NCBI RefSeq assembly: GCF_002109385.1
Contig: NZ_CP020814.1
Span: forward strand, 1,261,001-1,325,000
DNA length: 64,000 nucleotides
Direction of reading: 5' to 3'
Origin: Halalkalibacter krulwichiae
GTDB lineage: Bacteria > Bacillota > Bacilli > Bacillales > Bacillaceae_D
In this document: positions 46,185 to 55,763 of the stretch, one piece after another
Layout of the letters: the number at the start of each line of letters is the position of its first letter
Numbering within the stretch: the stretch's first letter is position 1
Made by a program: the position numbers and the translations under genes
Notes under the pieces: generated by a model
What the model was told of the DNA's origin: nothing
Databases searched by the model: none
Seen by the model: the letters and a program-made list of their open reading frames with translations, nothing else

Positions 46185-47741
46185 CTATGCCTGGCAAGCT
46201 ACAAGCTTGCCGTGTTGCCAAATTTCATGGCCATAGAGGCTCCGTGTCAAGCTCATCGCGTATGGATAAAGATACGGATTTTCGTATTCCCTTAATTGCC
46301 ATTTCATACAAAAGTTAATTGCCAAATACACAATGATATCGCCAAAATCAGTTGCACTGTATAAATTCCTTTTTAAACACTCTGCTAACGCTTTAGTCAG
46401 TACTTCGTTATCGCTACCTTTTGTTTCGCGCAAGATGATTTGCAACTGGTCTTTAATGTAACGAGGATTTTTTTCCCTAACCATCTCTAAATATTTAAAG
46501 GCTAGCTCTTTATCTTCAAATCTCTCAGCCACTGTATTAATGAATGCTCCAACACCTTTTGTACGATCCCTACTATGTTTTTTATCTTTTATTAACAGCC
46601 CTTTCCCTTCGGGAATTGAATGTTTTGCAATGATTTCGCCAGTATCAGGTATATAAATAACTAATTCTTTAGTTTCTGTTTCCTTGATACATACTTTTTC
46701 ATATTTGTTATAAGTTCCAAGTGGAAGAGAGTACCGATTAGATTGGTAACGAATAGTATTGTCCTTATGAACACATCTTGCTATACTTATCTCATAGTTA
46801 TTTTGAATATCTATATTTTTGGAGACCGGTTTTAAGTGTTGCTTTTCCAGGAGGAACACTTCGAATGGTCTCTTTTTTGTTGTATTGTGTATTTTATAGT
46901 TACCCGTTCTGTTCAGCCATTCCCATCCTTGCTCATTCCAAGAGTCGATGTCATGAAACACTCTATGTTTGGCATAGTTTTGTTTGATAAATCCAACTAC
47001 ATTTTCTATTTTTCCCTTACTCTCAGGGTCAGCTTTTCTACAAACCCGAAGGTTTATTCCTCTGGATTCTCTATACTGCTGAAATTCTTTAGTTAAAATT
47101 AGATCTCCACCATTTTCGCTAACAACAATTAAACTATCTTGGTCATAAACGATCTCATTGGTCATTCCTCCATACCATTTAAACGCGTTCTCATGGGCTT
47201 GTATAACATCCCGTGTTGTAAATGGTCTATCCAACCACTCTTTATACTTTTGTCTAGAATGTGATAAGACAAAAGCTATAAAGTTGAGTTTAGCTTCCTT
47301 ATTATCAACAGTTTTTTGTCTCGTATGACCAAAATCTACTTGCATTTGTTCTCCCATTGGTGGATCAGGAATTGCCTCATACATTCGAGGAGATGTTTCC
47401 TTATTTATTTTGTATTCTTCTCTTAATGCTTTTACATATGTCCTTACTGTACTTTCTCCAACAGTTAGATCTTTATATTTCTCTAAAAGCCAATCATAAA
47501 CTTGTGCTGCTGACATATCCGGATGCATCCTCAACCAAGATAAAATCAGTTCTTTATATGGATCTAATTTCTTCTTTTTATACTGAAGAGAATCAACCCA
47601 TTCCGCCATCTCCGAAGGAGATCTCTTTAAGTGCCTGTAAACAGTTGTTCGAGAAACCCCTAACTTTTCAGCTATCTTTGTCTGACTAAATCCTTGCTTT
47701 AATAATTGCTTTATCTCCATGTACATTTCCCACTTATCCAC
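46185..47741 (-). CDS. istA: IstA, IS21 transposase
   Basis: The 518-residue transposase has an N-terminal helix-turn-helix (QGFSQTKIAEKLGVSRTTVYRHLKRSP) and the rve-type catalytic core: QVDFGHTRQ (Asp), VYDQDSLIV (Asp) and DPESKGKIENVVGFIKQNYA (Glu). The protein ends HEIWQHGKLVACQA. Between its stop and istB, about 260 bp contain another open stretch (YVKRQRQVHETVIDKKKEVKTLNRLSEWVLETE..., about 46070-45929) that may be a displaced C-terminus, so a small rearrangement inside the element is possible. Confidence 0.92.
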   Translation of the reverse strand: MDKWEMYMEIKQLLKQGFSQTKIAEKLGVSRTTVYRHLKRSPSEMAEWVDSLQYKKKKLDPYKELILSWLRMHPDMSAAQVYDWLLEKYKDLTVGESTVRTYVKALREEYKINKETSPRMYEAIPDPPMGEQMQVDFGHTRQKTVDNKEAKLNFIAFVLSHSRQKYKEWLDRPFTTRDVIQAHENAFKWYGGMTNEIVYDQDSLIVVSENGGDLILTKEFQQYRESRGINLRVCRKADPESKGKIENVVGFIKQNYAKHRVFHDIDSWNEQGWEWLNRTGNYKIHNTTKKRPFEVFLLEKQHLKPVSKNIDIQNNYEISIARCVHKDNTIRYQSNRYSLPLGTYNKYEKVCIKETETKELVIYIPDTGEIIAKHSIPEGKGLLIKDKKHSRDRTKGVGAFINTVAERFEDKELAFKYLEMVREKNPRYIKDQLQIILRETKGSDNEVLTKALAECLKRNLYSATDFGDIIVYLAINFCMKWQLREYENPYLYPYAMSLTRSLYGHEIWQHGKLVACQA

Positions 47742-47877
47742 CTTCGCTAACCTCCACTGTAAGTATGAACTATGATCATTTTACAGTGATAGGTTGATAT
47801 TTTTTGCTGGTATATTTGGGTAAATAAGCGTTTCATCTTTTCAAGCAAAAACTGTACACTTTATTCTAGCAGTCACA

Positions 47878-48161
47878 ATAGTTTAGGAACCTTCATCGCA
47901 GATCTTGTCCTACAAATACTTTCTTGGATGGCAGAAGAAGAGAGAGAACGAATCCGAAAACGCCAACGAGAAGGAATTGATTTAGCTCTGCAAAAAGGAG
48001 TTGCTTTTGGCCGACCTAAAGTTATGGTTACAGAAGAGTTTAAGAATGCTTATAACCGGTGGAAATCAGGGGAGATAACTGCTGTAAGTGCAATGCAGGA
48101 AATTGGAGTGAAAAAGACGACTTTTTATAAGCTGGTTAGGGAGTATGAAGCAGCGTTATAG
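47878..48161 (+). pseudogene. Serine recombinase, C-terminal part split by IS21
   Basis: This continues the gene starting at 44796: LGTFIADLVLQILSWMAEEERERIRKRQREGIDLALQKGVAFGRPKVMV, then the DNA-binding helix-turn-helix (KSGEITAVSAMQEIGVKKTTFYKLVREY). A partial copy of the same 3' end lies at 41010-41123. Confidence 0.9.
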
Positions 48162-48447
48162 AAATAAATATAATAGAAGAAATGCGGCAAGCACAAGATC
48201 ATTTTCCGTAATGCTTACCTTTGTTTTCATATGCTAAAGTTCGACGTCCTATAGGTTAAAGTAACTTTGTCAAAAAATTCAGAGGAGTTAGCATAGGATT
48301 CAGTTAATATAAGAGCGGAAAACGCGAAGAAGTATTTTTTTGGAATGCGACGTAAGGTTAGTCGATAAGGTTCACATGTTCCCTCTTGTATTTTTTATTT
48401 TTTATGTCAATATTAAGTTAAATAAGAGTTGGAAAGGGGAGGAAGAA

Positions 48448-49140
48448 ATGTTAAGTGACCGTGAATTACACAAGTTAGCGATAGAGGAAGAATTAATAGC
48501 ACCATACAATCCGGAATATTGCGAAGAGGCAACGATAAATTTAACGTTGGATCCGCTTGTTAAACAGTATTCTTCTGATGAACCTATTGTGCTAGGAAAA
48601 GAAGTTAATGATGATGAGCATTATGACAAGATTGATTTAACTAGTGATGAATTCAGCATTCCACCTAAAGGGTCAGTCTTAATTCAAACTCATGAGTTTA
48701 TTAAAGTGCCAAACAATATGACTGCTCGTATTTATGAGCGATTTGGCGTTCAATCGTTAGGTTTAATGATTAGTCCGGGTCATTATATGAATCCTGGTTA
48801 TCGTGGAAAGATTAGTTTAGTTGCATTTAATACTAATTCGGTTCCGTTTAGACTAGTACCAGGAATAAAGATTTGTCAAATGGGTTTATTTGAACTTAAT
48901 ACAGACCCGTTAAAACCTTATGAAAAGCAGGATGCAAGATATATGGATTCTACAGATGTAAGCATATCAAAGCTTCATTTAGACCAGGAAATTCAAGAGT
49001 TTTTAAAAGAAAAGGGAATAGCTAAAGTTTCAGATGAGATGGCTGGGGATTTAGGGAAGCATCTTATGTCACACATTAAATTGGCTGCTAAAGACTTGGC
49101 TGAGTTAGCTATGGAAAAGTTAGATAAAGGTAAGATTTAA
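48448..49140 (+). CDS. dCTP deaminase/dUTPase-fold protein lacking the catalytic Glu
   Basis: I chose ATG 48448 (GGGGAGGAAG before it); 230 residues. It has the dUTPase-fold signature of Dcd proteins: TARIYERFGVQSLGLMISPGHYMNPGYRGKISLVAFN...VPFRLVPGIKICQMGLFEL. In E. coli Dcd the catalytic Glu lies in 'IVLEFYN'; here the same place reads ISLVAFN with Val125. The usual IDPG is MNPG. A C-terminal helical extension of about 55 residues follows. It may bind a nucleotide without deaminating it, so the name dcd would be misleading. It abuts the next gene with no gap. Confidence 0.75.
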   Translation: MLSDRELHKLAIEEELIAPYNPEYCEEATINLTLDPLVKQYSSDEPIVLGKEVNDDEHYDKIDLTSDEFSIPPKGSVLIQTHEFIKVPNNMTARIYERFGVQSLGLMISPGHYMNPGYRGKISLVAFNTNSVPFRLVPGIKICQMGLFELNTDPLKPYEKQDARYMDSTDVSISKLHLDQEIQEFLKEKGIAKVSDEMAGDLGKHLMSHIKLAAKDLAELAMEKLDKGKI

Positions 49141-49494
49141 ATGAGTAATATACGTGATATTGTTAGAAGGCATATTGAATCTGAAACTATAAAAGAACTA
49201 AAAACTAAAGGGATTCCTGATCCAAACATAAGCAGTGTGTTAGAAGTATTAAGAAAAGAAGGGCACATTGATAAAAAAGTAAATGGAGTACTAGATGCTT
49301 TTAGAGATGAAATAGAGAAGGAATCACCAAGAAAAAGAAAACAAAGATGGAATAAAGGTTTTTATGCGATCTTAAACCTAGCATTAACTATCCTTATTGC
49401 TGTTGCAGTTAACAATGAGGTGTGGATTTTTGTTTGGGGATTAGCTGCAATAAATGTGATTGTACATCTTTATTTTACGATATTCACTGAATAA
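49141..49494 (+). CDS. Two-helix membrane protein paired with the Dcd-like gene
   Basis: This 117-residue protein has its ATG immediately after the preceding TAA. The first 75 residues are soluble, charged helices (NIRDIVRRHIESETIKELKTKGIPDPNISSVLEVLRKEGHIDKKVNGVLDAF); two helices end it (FYAILNLALTILIAVAVNN and WIFVWGLAAINVIVHLYFTIF). The tight coupling suggests the two proteins work together. No family recognised. Confidence 0.7.
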   Translation: MSNIRDIVRRHIESETIKELKTKGIPDPNISSVLEVLRKEGHIDKKVNGVLDAFRDEIEKESPRKRKQRWNKGFYAILNLALTILIAVAVNNEVWIFVWGLAAINVIVHLYFTIFTE

Positions 49495-49753
49495 GAAAAC
49501 AGGAGTCTGCACATAGTGTTGGCTCTTTTATTTTATCTGGAAGGAAGAAACTGATTTCGCGAGATTTTGTAAGTGTGTTTTTGGGCCTAAATGAACATTT
49601 ATTGTAATAGACCTTTAGCGACTTGTCTTTTGACGCTAAGTTGCGATACCGCTTTATACCTTGATAACACTCCTCCAGAAAACCTGTGCTAAAAGTGTTA
49701 AGTTATTAAGTTATGACACTAGCATTGTGAAGAAACCTTTAGATAAAAAAATT

Positions 49754-49812
49754 GCCACGTAACCCGCAAACCTTTTATTATCAAGGTTAACAAGGCTATG
49801 TGGCTTTATTTT
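49754..49812 (+). terminator. Hairpin terminator
   Basis: GCCACGTAACC pairs with GGCTATGTGGC around inner stems and is followed by TTTATTTT. The rest of 49495-50063 shows no gene. Confidence 0.45.
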
Positions 49813-50063
49813 GAGGACTTACGGTACCGCCCCTGGGGTAGATTATATTAATCTACTGTAATTTGTCCGTTCATTAAATAAATTTTTCTTAAATATGTTT
49901 ATGAATTCATTCTCTTCAGTAGTAATACTGTAGTTTTACATGCCTTGGTATCTTTTTATTACTGTCATTTTATTGCTCCTGTATTATGCAACTTATTCTC
50001 TATCATATGGGTTTTGAATAATATTATACAGATAGTTTTTCTCATATACAGTTTATGTAAATG

Positions 50064-51090
50064 TTATTTCTCATAATTGTGTATTCTCGAATCAATGTAT
50101 TGCCATTCTTCCTCCGTAATACTCCACATTTCACACAACATTTCATCAGTATACGAGCCTGAATAATTACCCAAGTGTGGTACAAACTTATACTTGTCAC
50201 GAATTACATCTTGTGAAGCAACACATTGCAGTAACAAGAATCTAATCACTTTCGTAAAAAGGTATGTCTTAAATGAAAGCACTTCATCCTTAGAATCTGA
50301 TGCAAATAATACAAGAAAGGATTCTGTACAGCAAGTTCCAGGCGGTACAATACGTATGTTGCCTTCATAGTAAAACCCTACAGGTTTTGTAAAATCCGTT
50401 TGACCTGCGATGGGCGATCGGGGTGCTAATAATTTCCATTTATCCAATAAACCCCAGTTGTCTTTGACATCTTTAGGATCAGCATACTTTAAACCAATTT
50501 TTTGAATAAATTGGCACGGCACTCCTGATTCTTTTGGTATATAAAAAGTCCTTAAACCGAATGGTTTTGATGCTGAAACAACTGTATCCATAAAAGCACC
50601 TTTATGATTGTGCAAAGTTTTTCTTACAATGGATATAGCTTTATTAGAGCGAATAAAAACATCAAATTCATTCAGATATCTTTTTAATGCAATTCTTGTA
50701 TCGTCTGCACAATTTACAACTTCACACTCACCTTGAGTATTCTTATCCCATAAAAAGTAACTTACCCCCCCGCAATATCTACGGTCGGGAATACGTCATT
50801 AGAATTTGGAAAGTCAATCAAGCGTGTAATATGATTATCATTGAGCATAGATGTTCTAAAAGAATCTAGCCCTTTTCCTCCAACATACCATCGTGCTGGT
50901 GTAACCATAGATATATATTTAGGATTTAACGCTTTTGAAGATTCAACAAATTTGTTATATATTGGTGAAGCACTCGTCTTTGTACCTCCATCCATTAGTT
51001 GATAAGGTGGATTCCCGACCACAGCATCAAACTTCATTTCTTTGCCCTCCTTTTTCCAATAGTTTGGCTTTAAAACTCTGTCAACAAACT
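50064..51090 (-). pseudogene. Eco57I-type adenine-specific DNA methylase, truncated, with a G7 frameshift
   Basis: The frame starts within FVDRVLKPNYWKKEGKEMKFDAVVGNPPYQLMDGG, where NPPY is motif IV of N6-adenine methylases, and runs to VFPTVDIAGG. At the G7 run (50765-50771 on the plus strand as C7) it shifts; one more G gives GVSYFLWDKNTQGECEVVNCADD... and the frame goes on to the stop at 50064 (SRIHNYEK). Motif I and everything N-terminal are missing: the sequence changes at about 51090. It is a fragment of a restriction-modification enzyme; the G run could also be a phase switch. Confidence 0.78.
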
Positions 51091-51106
51091 GGACGGAAAT
51101 GAGGAG

Positions 51107-51415
51107 ATGCAAGTTTATCACGTTGAGAATCAAACAGCTGCTTATAGCAGATTAGTGAAAATAGAAGTTGATAGTGGTGTAAAAGAAACAGTCTTGAGTC
51201 ATGCATTTAAAGATTGGAACTATGATTTTGAGATGGTTGAATTTCAATATGATAATCAAATGGATGCTTATAGGCAAATTCAAAGTTTGCAACTTGAAAG
51301 CAGTGAGGAAGAGAAAATCTTAGAAGAAGCGAAAAGGAAGTGGGGATCAGATTTTGAAATGGTTCTGTTTGAGTTTGAAAACGAGTTAGAGGCATATAAT
51401 AAGTACATGAGTTAA
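51107..51415 (+). CDS. Hypothetical protein with a two-fold repeat
   Basis: This 102-residue acidic protein contains two related units: LSHAFKDWNYDFEMVEFQYDNQMDAYRQI (about 30-58) and LEEAKRKWGSDFEMVLFEFENELEAYNKY (about 72-100). A shorter first copy may be at the N-terminus (MQVYHVENQTAAYSRL), so the true start could have been lost at the junction with the methylase fragment. No function known. Confidence 0.5.
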   Translation: MQVYHVENQTAAYSRLVKIEVDSGVKETVLSHAFKDWNYDFEMVEFQYDNQMDAYRQIQSLQLESSEEEKILEEAKRKWGSDFEMVLFEFENELEAYNKYMS

Positions 51416-51420
51416 ATTAT

Positions 51421-51465
51421 GAGGGCGTCTAAGAAAGGTGGTTACTGACCTTTTGAGACGCCCTT
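51421..51465. terminator. Terminator hairpin, family GGGCGTCT
   Basis: AGGGCGTCTAAGAAAGGT pairs with ACCTTTTGAGACGCCCT. It lies between convergent genes and can serve both. Similar hairpins lie at 55713 and 57606. Confidence 0.8.
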
Positions 51466-51472
51466 CTATCCG

Positions 51473-52246
51473 TTACCTAGTCTTCGGATCTATAAAATGA
51501 TTAATAAACGTTTCAATTAGTTTCGGAAGAATGTTATGGCTTCGGAACCGTAATGCTTTACAAAGTTCCTTTCTTTCTTCTTTCGCAAGCTGCCATTCGT
51601 CTGGCATGAGTGAAAGGATTTCTTCTATTAGTAGAGACGGGATCGATTGAATGGTTGTGATTTGTTCTTTAAACAACTGTTTATTATCAATAAATCGTGC
51701 CAACATTTGATGAGTGCAACTTTCTATTAAATTAGTTGAGAGACTATGGAGATCTAAAGCGTTCCAAGAAGTAGAACCAAATGCCTCGGCATGATTAATA
51801 ATATAAAGTTCGTATTTCTGCTTCTTCTGCTTTTCTTTTAATAAGATATTTTTTCGAGTTCTGTCTAGATTAGAGATCCAATAATCAAATGTAATAATCC
51901 CTGGGAGTTGCTCCTTGTTACAAATGCTATCAATCGCAAGAACAGAGGAGGCATTCACATAATGAGCTTTGTAAAGAGAGGCAAAATGATGCTTTGAATA
52001 AGGGATCGGTTGCAATTCGGGAATCGTCTGATAGAAGTCTTTGGAGATTTCAATGATTTGTGATGGTAGTACCGGTAATTGAAGGTACCTTGCAAGGCAA
52101 TAGCCAAGCCATTCATTTACTAACGCTTTTGAATGGTTTGGTAAAGAAAATTTAACCGCATAGTCTTTTCCATCATCGAATGTAATGACGTGAACATTCT
52201 TTTTCTTGCTGTCGAGTCGAGCCTTATAATGCTTAGCAATGATCAT
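51473..52246 (-). CDS. HipA-like kinase-fold protein
   Basis: This 257-residue protein resembles the HipA-like kinase family of Bacillus. YAVKF with Lys32 fits the ATP-binding lysine, and FDYWISNLDRTRKNILL (residues 120-136) is the catalytic loop with N126, D128, R129 and N133. The metal-binding Asp expected next (IDH.G.aF) is Asn here (IINHAEAFG, N151), which may weaken catalysis. It overlaps the glycosyltransferase gene by 4 bases (ATGA). It is not next to a HipB-type antitoxin. Confidence 0.72.
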   Translation of the reverse strand: MIIAKHYKARLDSKKKNVHVITFDDGKDYAVKFSLPNHSKALVNEWLGYCLARYLQLPVLPSQIIEISKDFYQTIPELQPIPYSKHHFASLYKAHYVNASSVLAIDSICNKEQLPGIITFDYWISNLDRTRKNILLKEKQKKQKYELYIINHAEAFGSTSWNALDLHSLSTNLIESCTHQMLARFIDNKQLFKEQITTIQSIPSLLIEEILSLMPDEWQLAKEERKELCKALRFRSHNILPKLIETFINHFIDPKTR

Positions 52247-53324
52247 TCGTTTGCCTCCTTTACAATTGTTTGAATTAACTCCGCATAGTAATCACCACAG
52301 ATCGAAATAGAAAACTGTTCCGTTACTTTCTCTCGCGCAGAGTATGACTTGGTTAAGTAGCTGGTAGTATCGTCTAAAATGCTTGAAATCCCCTTGATCG
52401 CATCTTTACTATTCTCTTCTTCATACAAATAGCCCGTTTTCCGATCTACTATTTCGGGTATAGCTGAATGATGTGGCGCAACTACTGGAACGCCGCACGC
52501 CATTGCTTCGATAAAGGTGTTTCCAAATGACTCTCCTTTTGTTGTTGCAAGCGTACATCCCCAGAGATTCTAATTTTAGAGTAAACTTCTGGCATTTGTT
52601 GATAAGGGATGACGGGAAACCATTTAATATTTTTGGTTAAGTCCAGTGCCTGCCATTGAGCGGTGAATTTCTCTTTTTGTACACTTTTGGCTCCTCCAAT
52701 TAACCAAAATTCAAGATCATCTCGCTCTTTCAAAATTCGTTGTGCAATTTTTAAGAATAGCCTCCAATTTTTTCTTTTATCAACACGTCCAATCCAACCA
52801 ATAACTTTTTTATTTTCAGGTAAAAAAGGTTCTTGTTCAGTTGAGTAGGACGAAAGAGGCTGAAAGAAAGACGTATCAATTCCATTGTTAATCACTTTAA
52901 TTGGGATCTTGTCTATCAAGATCGATACGAGTCTTTTTTGATGTTCGGAAGGGACAACAATCACTTTTGGTTTTACATCATGAATTCTTTCAATATGAGG
53001 CTTCAGTTTAAGAATCTCAGGTGTACGAGCTTCAATAATAATAGGGCCAGTATAGTTTGCTTGTATAATCCATTGGTAAGCATCTTTTGTATCGACAATA
53101 ATAATGGCATCGTAATAATTTGATTGAATAATTTCATTAATTTCCTGTTTATTTTTTGTGAGATAAACGTTTGCAATGTCACTCATAATGTGCAATCCAC
53201 CAAGATCTTTTGAGTATAAAAACTCTGTCTCAATTCCATATTTTTTGAAGTGGATCGCTCGATTTCTCCAACCAGCATTCACCCCGCCTACCGTTAACAA
53301 TCGCCAAATCACTAGTATTTTCAT
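52243..53324 (-). pseudogene. Family 1/4 glycosyltransferase, frameshifted
   Basis: The first frame (ATG 53324) gives MKILVIWRLLTVGGVNAGWRNRAIHF...PSEHQKRLVSILIDKIPIKVINNGIDTSFFQP...VIGWIGRVDKRKNWRLFLKIAQ. It then leaves the frame at about 52567 (GGGG run); in the next frame it reads CTLATTKGESFGNTFIEAMACGVPVVAPHHSAIPEIV, the donor-site ExFG...E motif. One extra G restores a protein of about 360 residues. It would transfer a sugar from a nucleotide donor, perhaps for wall or surface polymers. It ends overlapping the HipA-like gene. Confidence 0.82.
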
Positions 53325-53510
53325 GATAGCCTCCTGCTTTGTTTTAACAATTTTAGTAAATGTCGCATAAGGTTAGATAGTTCCTTAATGTTTTGTTAAG
53401 TACCAAAGGACGATTTTACGAAAAATTTACAATTTATTCACCTAGATTTCATAGTATTTTGATAATTTAATAGGTAATCGTGTCGAATTGTGCAAAGGGG
53501 ATGTAGAATC

Positions 53511-55712
53511 ATGCAAACAACCAAACATACAACGTTAACCGTTAACTTAGACAATCCTTCTCTTTATAATAATCGTGAGTTGAGTTGGCTTGACTTTAAT
53601 AATAGAGTTTTACAAGAAGCTGTTGATGAACGTAATGCATTGCTAGAACGTTTGAAGTTTTTGGCGATTTTCAGTTCGAATTTAGATGAGTTCTTTATGG
53701 TTCGGGTCGCTGGGTTACTTGATCAAGTGAGGGCAGGATTTAATAAACCTGAGAACAAAGCTGGGCTAACACCAAAAGAGCAGCTGAATGCCATTTCAAA
53801 GGTGACACATGAGTTGGTAAAGAAACAGGATGAAGTGTACTTACAAGAGCTTTCCCCTCTTTTAGTGAAAGAAGGTATAAATATACTTGCGATTGATGAT
53901 GTGTCGGATCAAGAATTAGGTTTTCTTGAAGATTTTTTTGATGAACAAGTATTCCCAGTGTTAACACCAATGGCCATTGATGCCTATCGTCCTTTTCCTA
54001 TGCTGTTAAACAAATCTCTTAATCTAGCAGTGATTGTTGAAGAAAAGTCTAAGTTAAGTGGAAATCTAGTTATTGTTCAGGTGCCAGCTGTAATAAACCG
54101 ATTTGTTGAACTAAGGGGAGTGGGGAGAGGTAGAAGGTTCGTTCTATTAGAAGAAGTAATTGCAAAGTTTATTGATAAACTACTTGTTGGTTATCATGTT
54201 AACTCAGTAACGTCCTTTCGAATTACTCGAAATGCTGACTTGACCATTCATGAAGATGAAGCAGAAGATTTATTACACGAAATAGAAGAAGAACTGAAAA
54301 AGAGAAAATGGGGAGCGGCTGTAAGGTTAGAGGTCCAAAAGGAATGTAACCCTCAGATCATTGAGTACTTAACAGCAGAGCTAGAAATTCATAGCAATGA
54401 TGTCTACTTTGTGCAAGCTCCTTTAGATTTAACATTTCTTTTTCCTTATTGCAAAGCAATTCAAAAAACGCATGAATATTTAGCGACTGAATCTTTTATT
54501 CCACAACCACCGAGAGATTTAGAAGGGGGAGGAAGCATCTTTGATAAAATACAAAAAAAAGATGTGTTTCTTCATCATCCATATGAATCTTTTGAACCTA
54601 TTGTGGAATTTATTTCGAAAGCAGCAGATGACGAAGGAGTTCTAGCGATAAAGCAAACGCTTTACCGGGTCAGCGGTGATTCACCAATTATAAAAAGTCT
54701 TAAGCGCGCAGCAGAAAATGGAAAGCAAGTCACGGTTCTAGTTGAATTAAAGGCGCGCTTTGATGAAAAAAATAATGTGCAGTGGGCAAAAGAACTAGAG
54801 AGAGCTGGATGTCATGTCATTTATGGAATGACCCATTTAAAAACACATAGTAAGATCACACTCATTGTTCGTCGTGAAGAAGGGGAGATAAAAAGATACG
54901 TTCATCTAGGTACAGGTAATTATAATGATGCTACAGCTAGAGTATATACAGATATGGGTTTGTTAACAACAAATCAAAAAATTGGGATTGATGCGACCAA
55001 CTTTTTCAATTATTTAAGTGGTTACATGAATAAACCAAATTATCATTATTTACAAGTCTCACCCTTTGGAATAAGAGATCATTTTATTGAGTTAATTGAT
55101 CAAGAAATTGCGTATCACAAGGAATCGGGCAATGGGCAGATTATAGCGAAGATGAATTCTCTGACCGACAAAATTATAATAAAAAAACTCTATGAGGCGT
55201 CAATAGCAGGGGTTGAGATCGAGTTAATTGTTAGGGGGATTTGTTGTTTACGTCCAGGAATTGAAGGTGTAAGTGAAACAATTAAAGTCCGGAGTATAGT
55301 TGGAACATTTTTAGAACATACGAGGATTTTCTATTTTCATCATAAAGGTAAGAAGAAAGTCTTTTTATCGTCAGCTGACTGGATGACAAGAAATATGGAA
55401 AATAGAATTGAGATTTTATTTCCAATTTTGAAAGAACATATTAAACAACGTATTTACGATAGTCTCGTTTTAATGTTGAATGACAACTGTAAAGCACGAA
55501 TCCAAGATGGTCATGGTCGTTATTTCTATGCTAAGAGAGAAGAAGGTCAAGAGGAAATTGAAAGTCAACGCTTATTGTGTCAAGAAGCTTATGAGTTCAA
55601 TATGCTATCTGATAAAGTCAATCGTTCACCGCAAACAATAAAAAATAAACTAACGAAGCTTGGAAACATTTATTTTCATAAACTACGAAAAATGTATACT
55701 GCGATGTTGTAA
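53511..55712 (+). CDS. ppk: Polyphosphate kinase 1
   Basis: I chose ATG 53511 (GGGGATG before it), giving 733 residues; typical Ppk1 is about 700. The N-terminal domain starts LYNNRELSWLDFNNRVLQEA. The catalytic domains include FIPQPPRDLEGGGSIFDKIQKKDVFLHHPYESFEPIVEFI, THLKTHSKITLIVRREEG with the likely phosphorylated His, and HLGTGNYNDATARVYTDMGLLT. It makes polyphosphate from ATP reversibly. The last 45 residues are an extension. No ppx is adjacent. Confidence 0.95.
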   Translation: MQTTKHTTLTVNLDNPSLYNNRELSWLDFNNRVLQEAVDERNALLERLKFLAIFSSNLDEFFMVRVAGLLDQVRAGFNKPENKAGLTPKEQLNAISKVTHELVKKQDEVYLQELSPLLVKEGINILAIDDVSDQELGFLEDFFDEQVFPVLTPMAIDAYRPFPMLLNKSLNLAVIVEEKSKLSGNLVIVQVPAVINRFVELRGVGRGRRFVLLEEVIAKFIDKLLVGYHVNSVTSFRITRNADLTIHEDEAEDLLHEIEEELKKRKWGAAVRLEVQKECNPQIIEYLTAELEIHSNDVYFVQAPLDLTFLFPYCKAIQKTHEYLATESFIPQPPRDLEGGGSIFDKIQKKDVFLHHPYESFEPIVEFISKAADDEGVLAIKQTLYRVSGDSPIIKSLKRAAENGKQVTVLVELKARFDEKNNVQWAKELERAGCHVIYGMTHLKTHSKITLIVRREEGEIKRYVHLGTGNYNDATARVYTDMGLLTTNQKIGIDATNFFNYLSGYMNKPNYHYLQVSPFGIRDHFIELIDQEIAYHKESGNGQIIAKMNSLTDKIIIKKLYEASIAGVEIELIVRGICCLRPGIEGVSETIKVRSIVGTFLEHTRIFYFHHKGKKKVFLSSADWMTRNMENRIEILFPILKEHIKQRIYDSLVLMLNDNCKARIQDGHGRYFYAKREEGQEEIESQRLLCQEAYEFNMLSDKVNRSPQTIKNKLTKLGNIYFHKLRKMYTAML

Positions 55713-55763
55713 AAGAAGGGGAGGCTTAAAAGTTGCTCGTTGACCTTTTGAGCCCCCTTCTTT
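55713..55763. terminator. Terminator of ppk
   Basis: AGAAGGGGAGGCTTAAAAG pairs with CCTTTTGAGCCCCCTTCT; related to the hairpins at 51421 and 57606. Confidence 0.75.

Larger units (their letters stand above)
45123..47877. mobile_element. IS21-family insertion sequence with 5-bp target duplication
   Basis: The ends are TGTGAC(CGTC) on the left and (CAGTCACA) on the right, inverted repeats that share TGTGAC and a TTTTTGCT block further in. ATAGT at 45118-45122 is repeated at 47878-47882 as target duplication. It carries istB and istA on the minus strand and is 2755 bp long. It sits inside a serine recombinase gene. Confidence 0.93.

Noticed and set aside
46104..47096. Plus-strand frames opposite istA
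   Set aside because: They are antisense shadows of the transposase gene, which has clear catalytic motifs.
48448..49140. Annotation as active dCTP deaminase (dcd)
   Set aside because: The catalytic Glu position is Val and the neighbouring Asp is Asn, so only the fold is supported.
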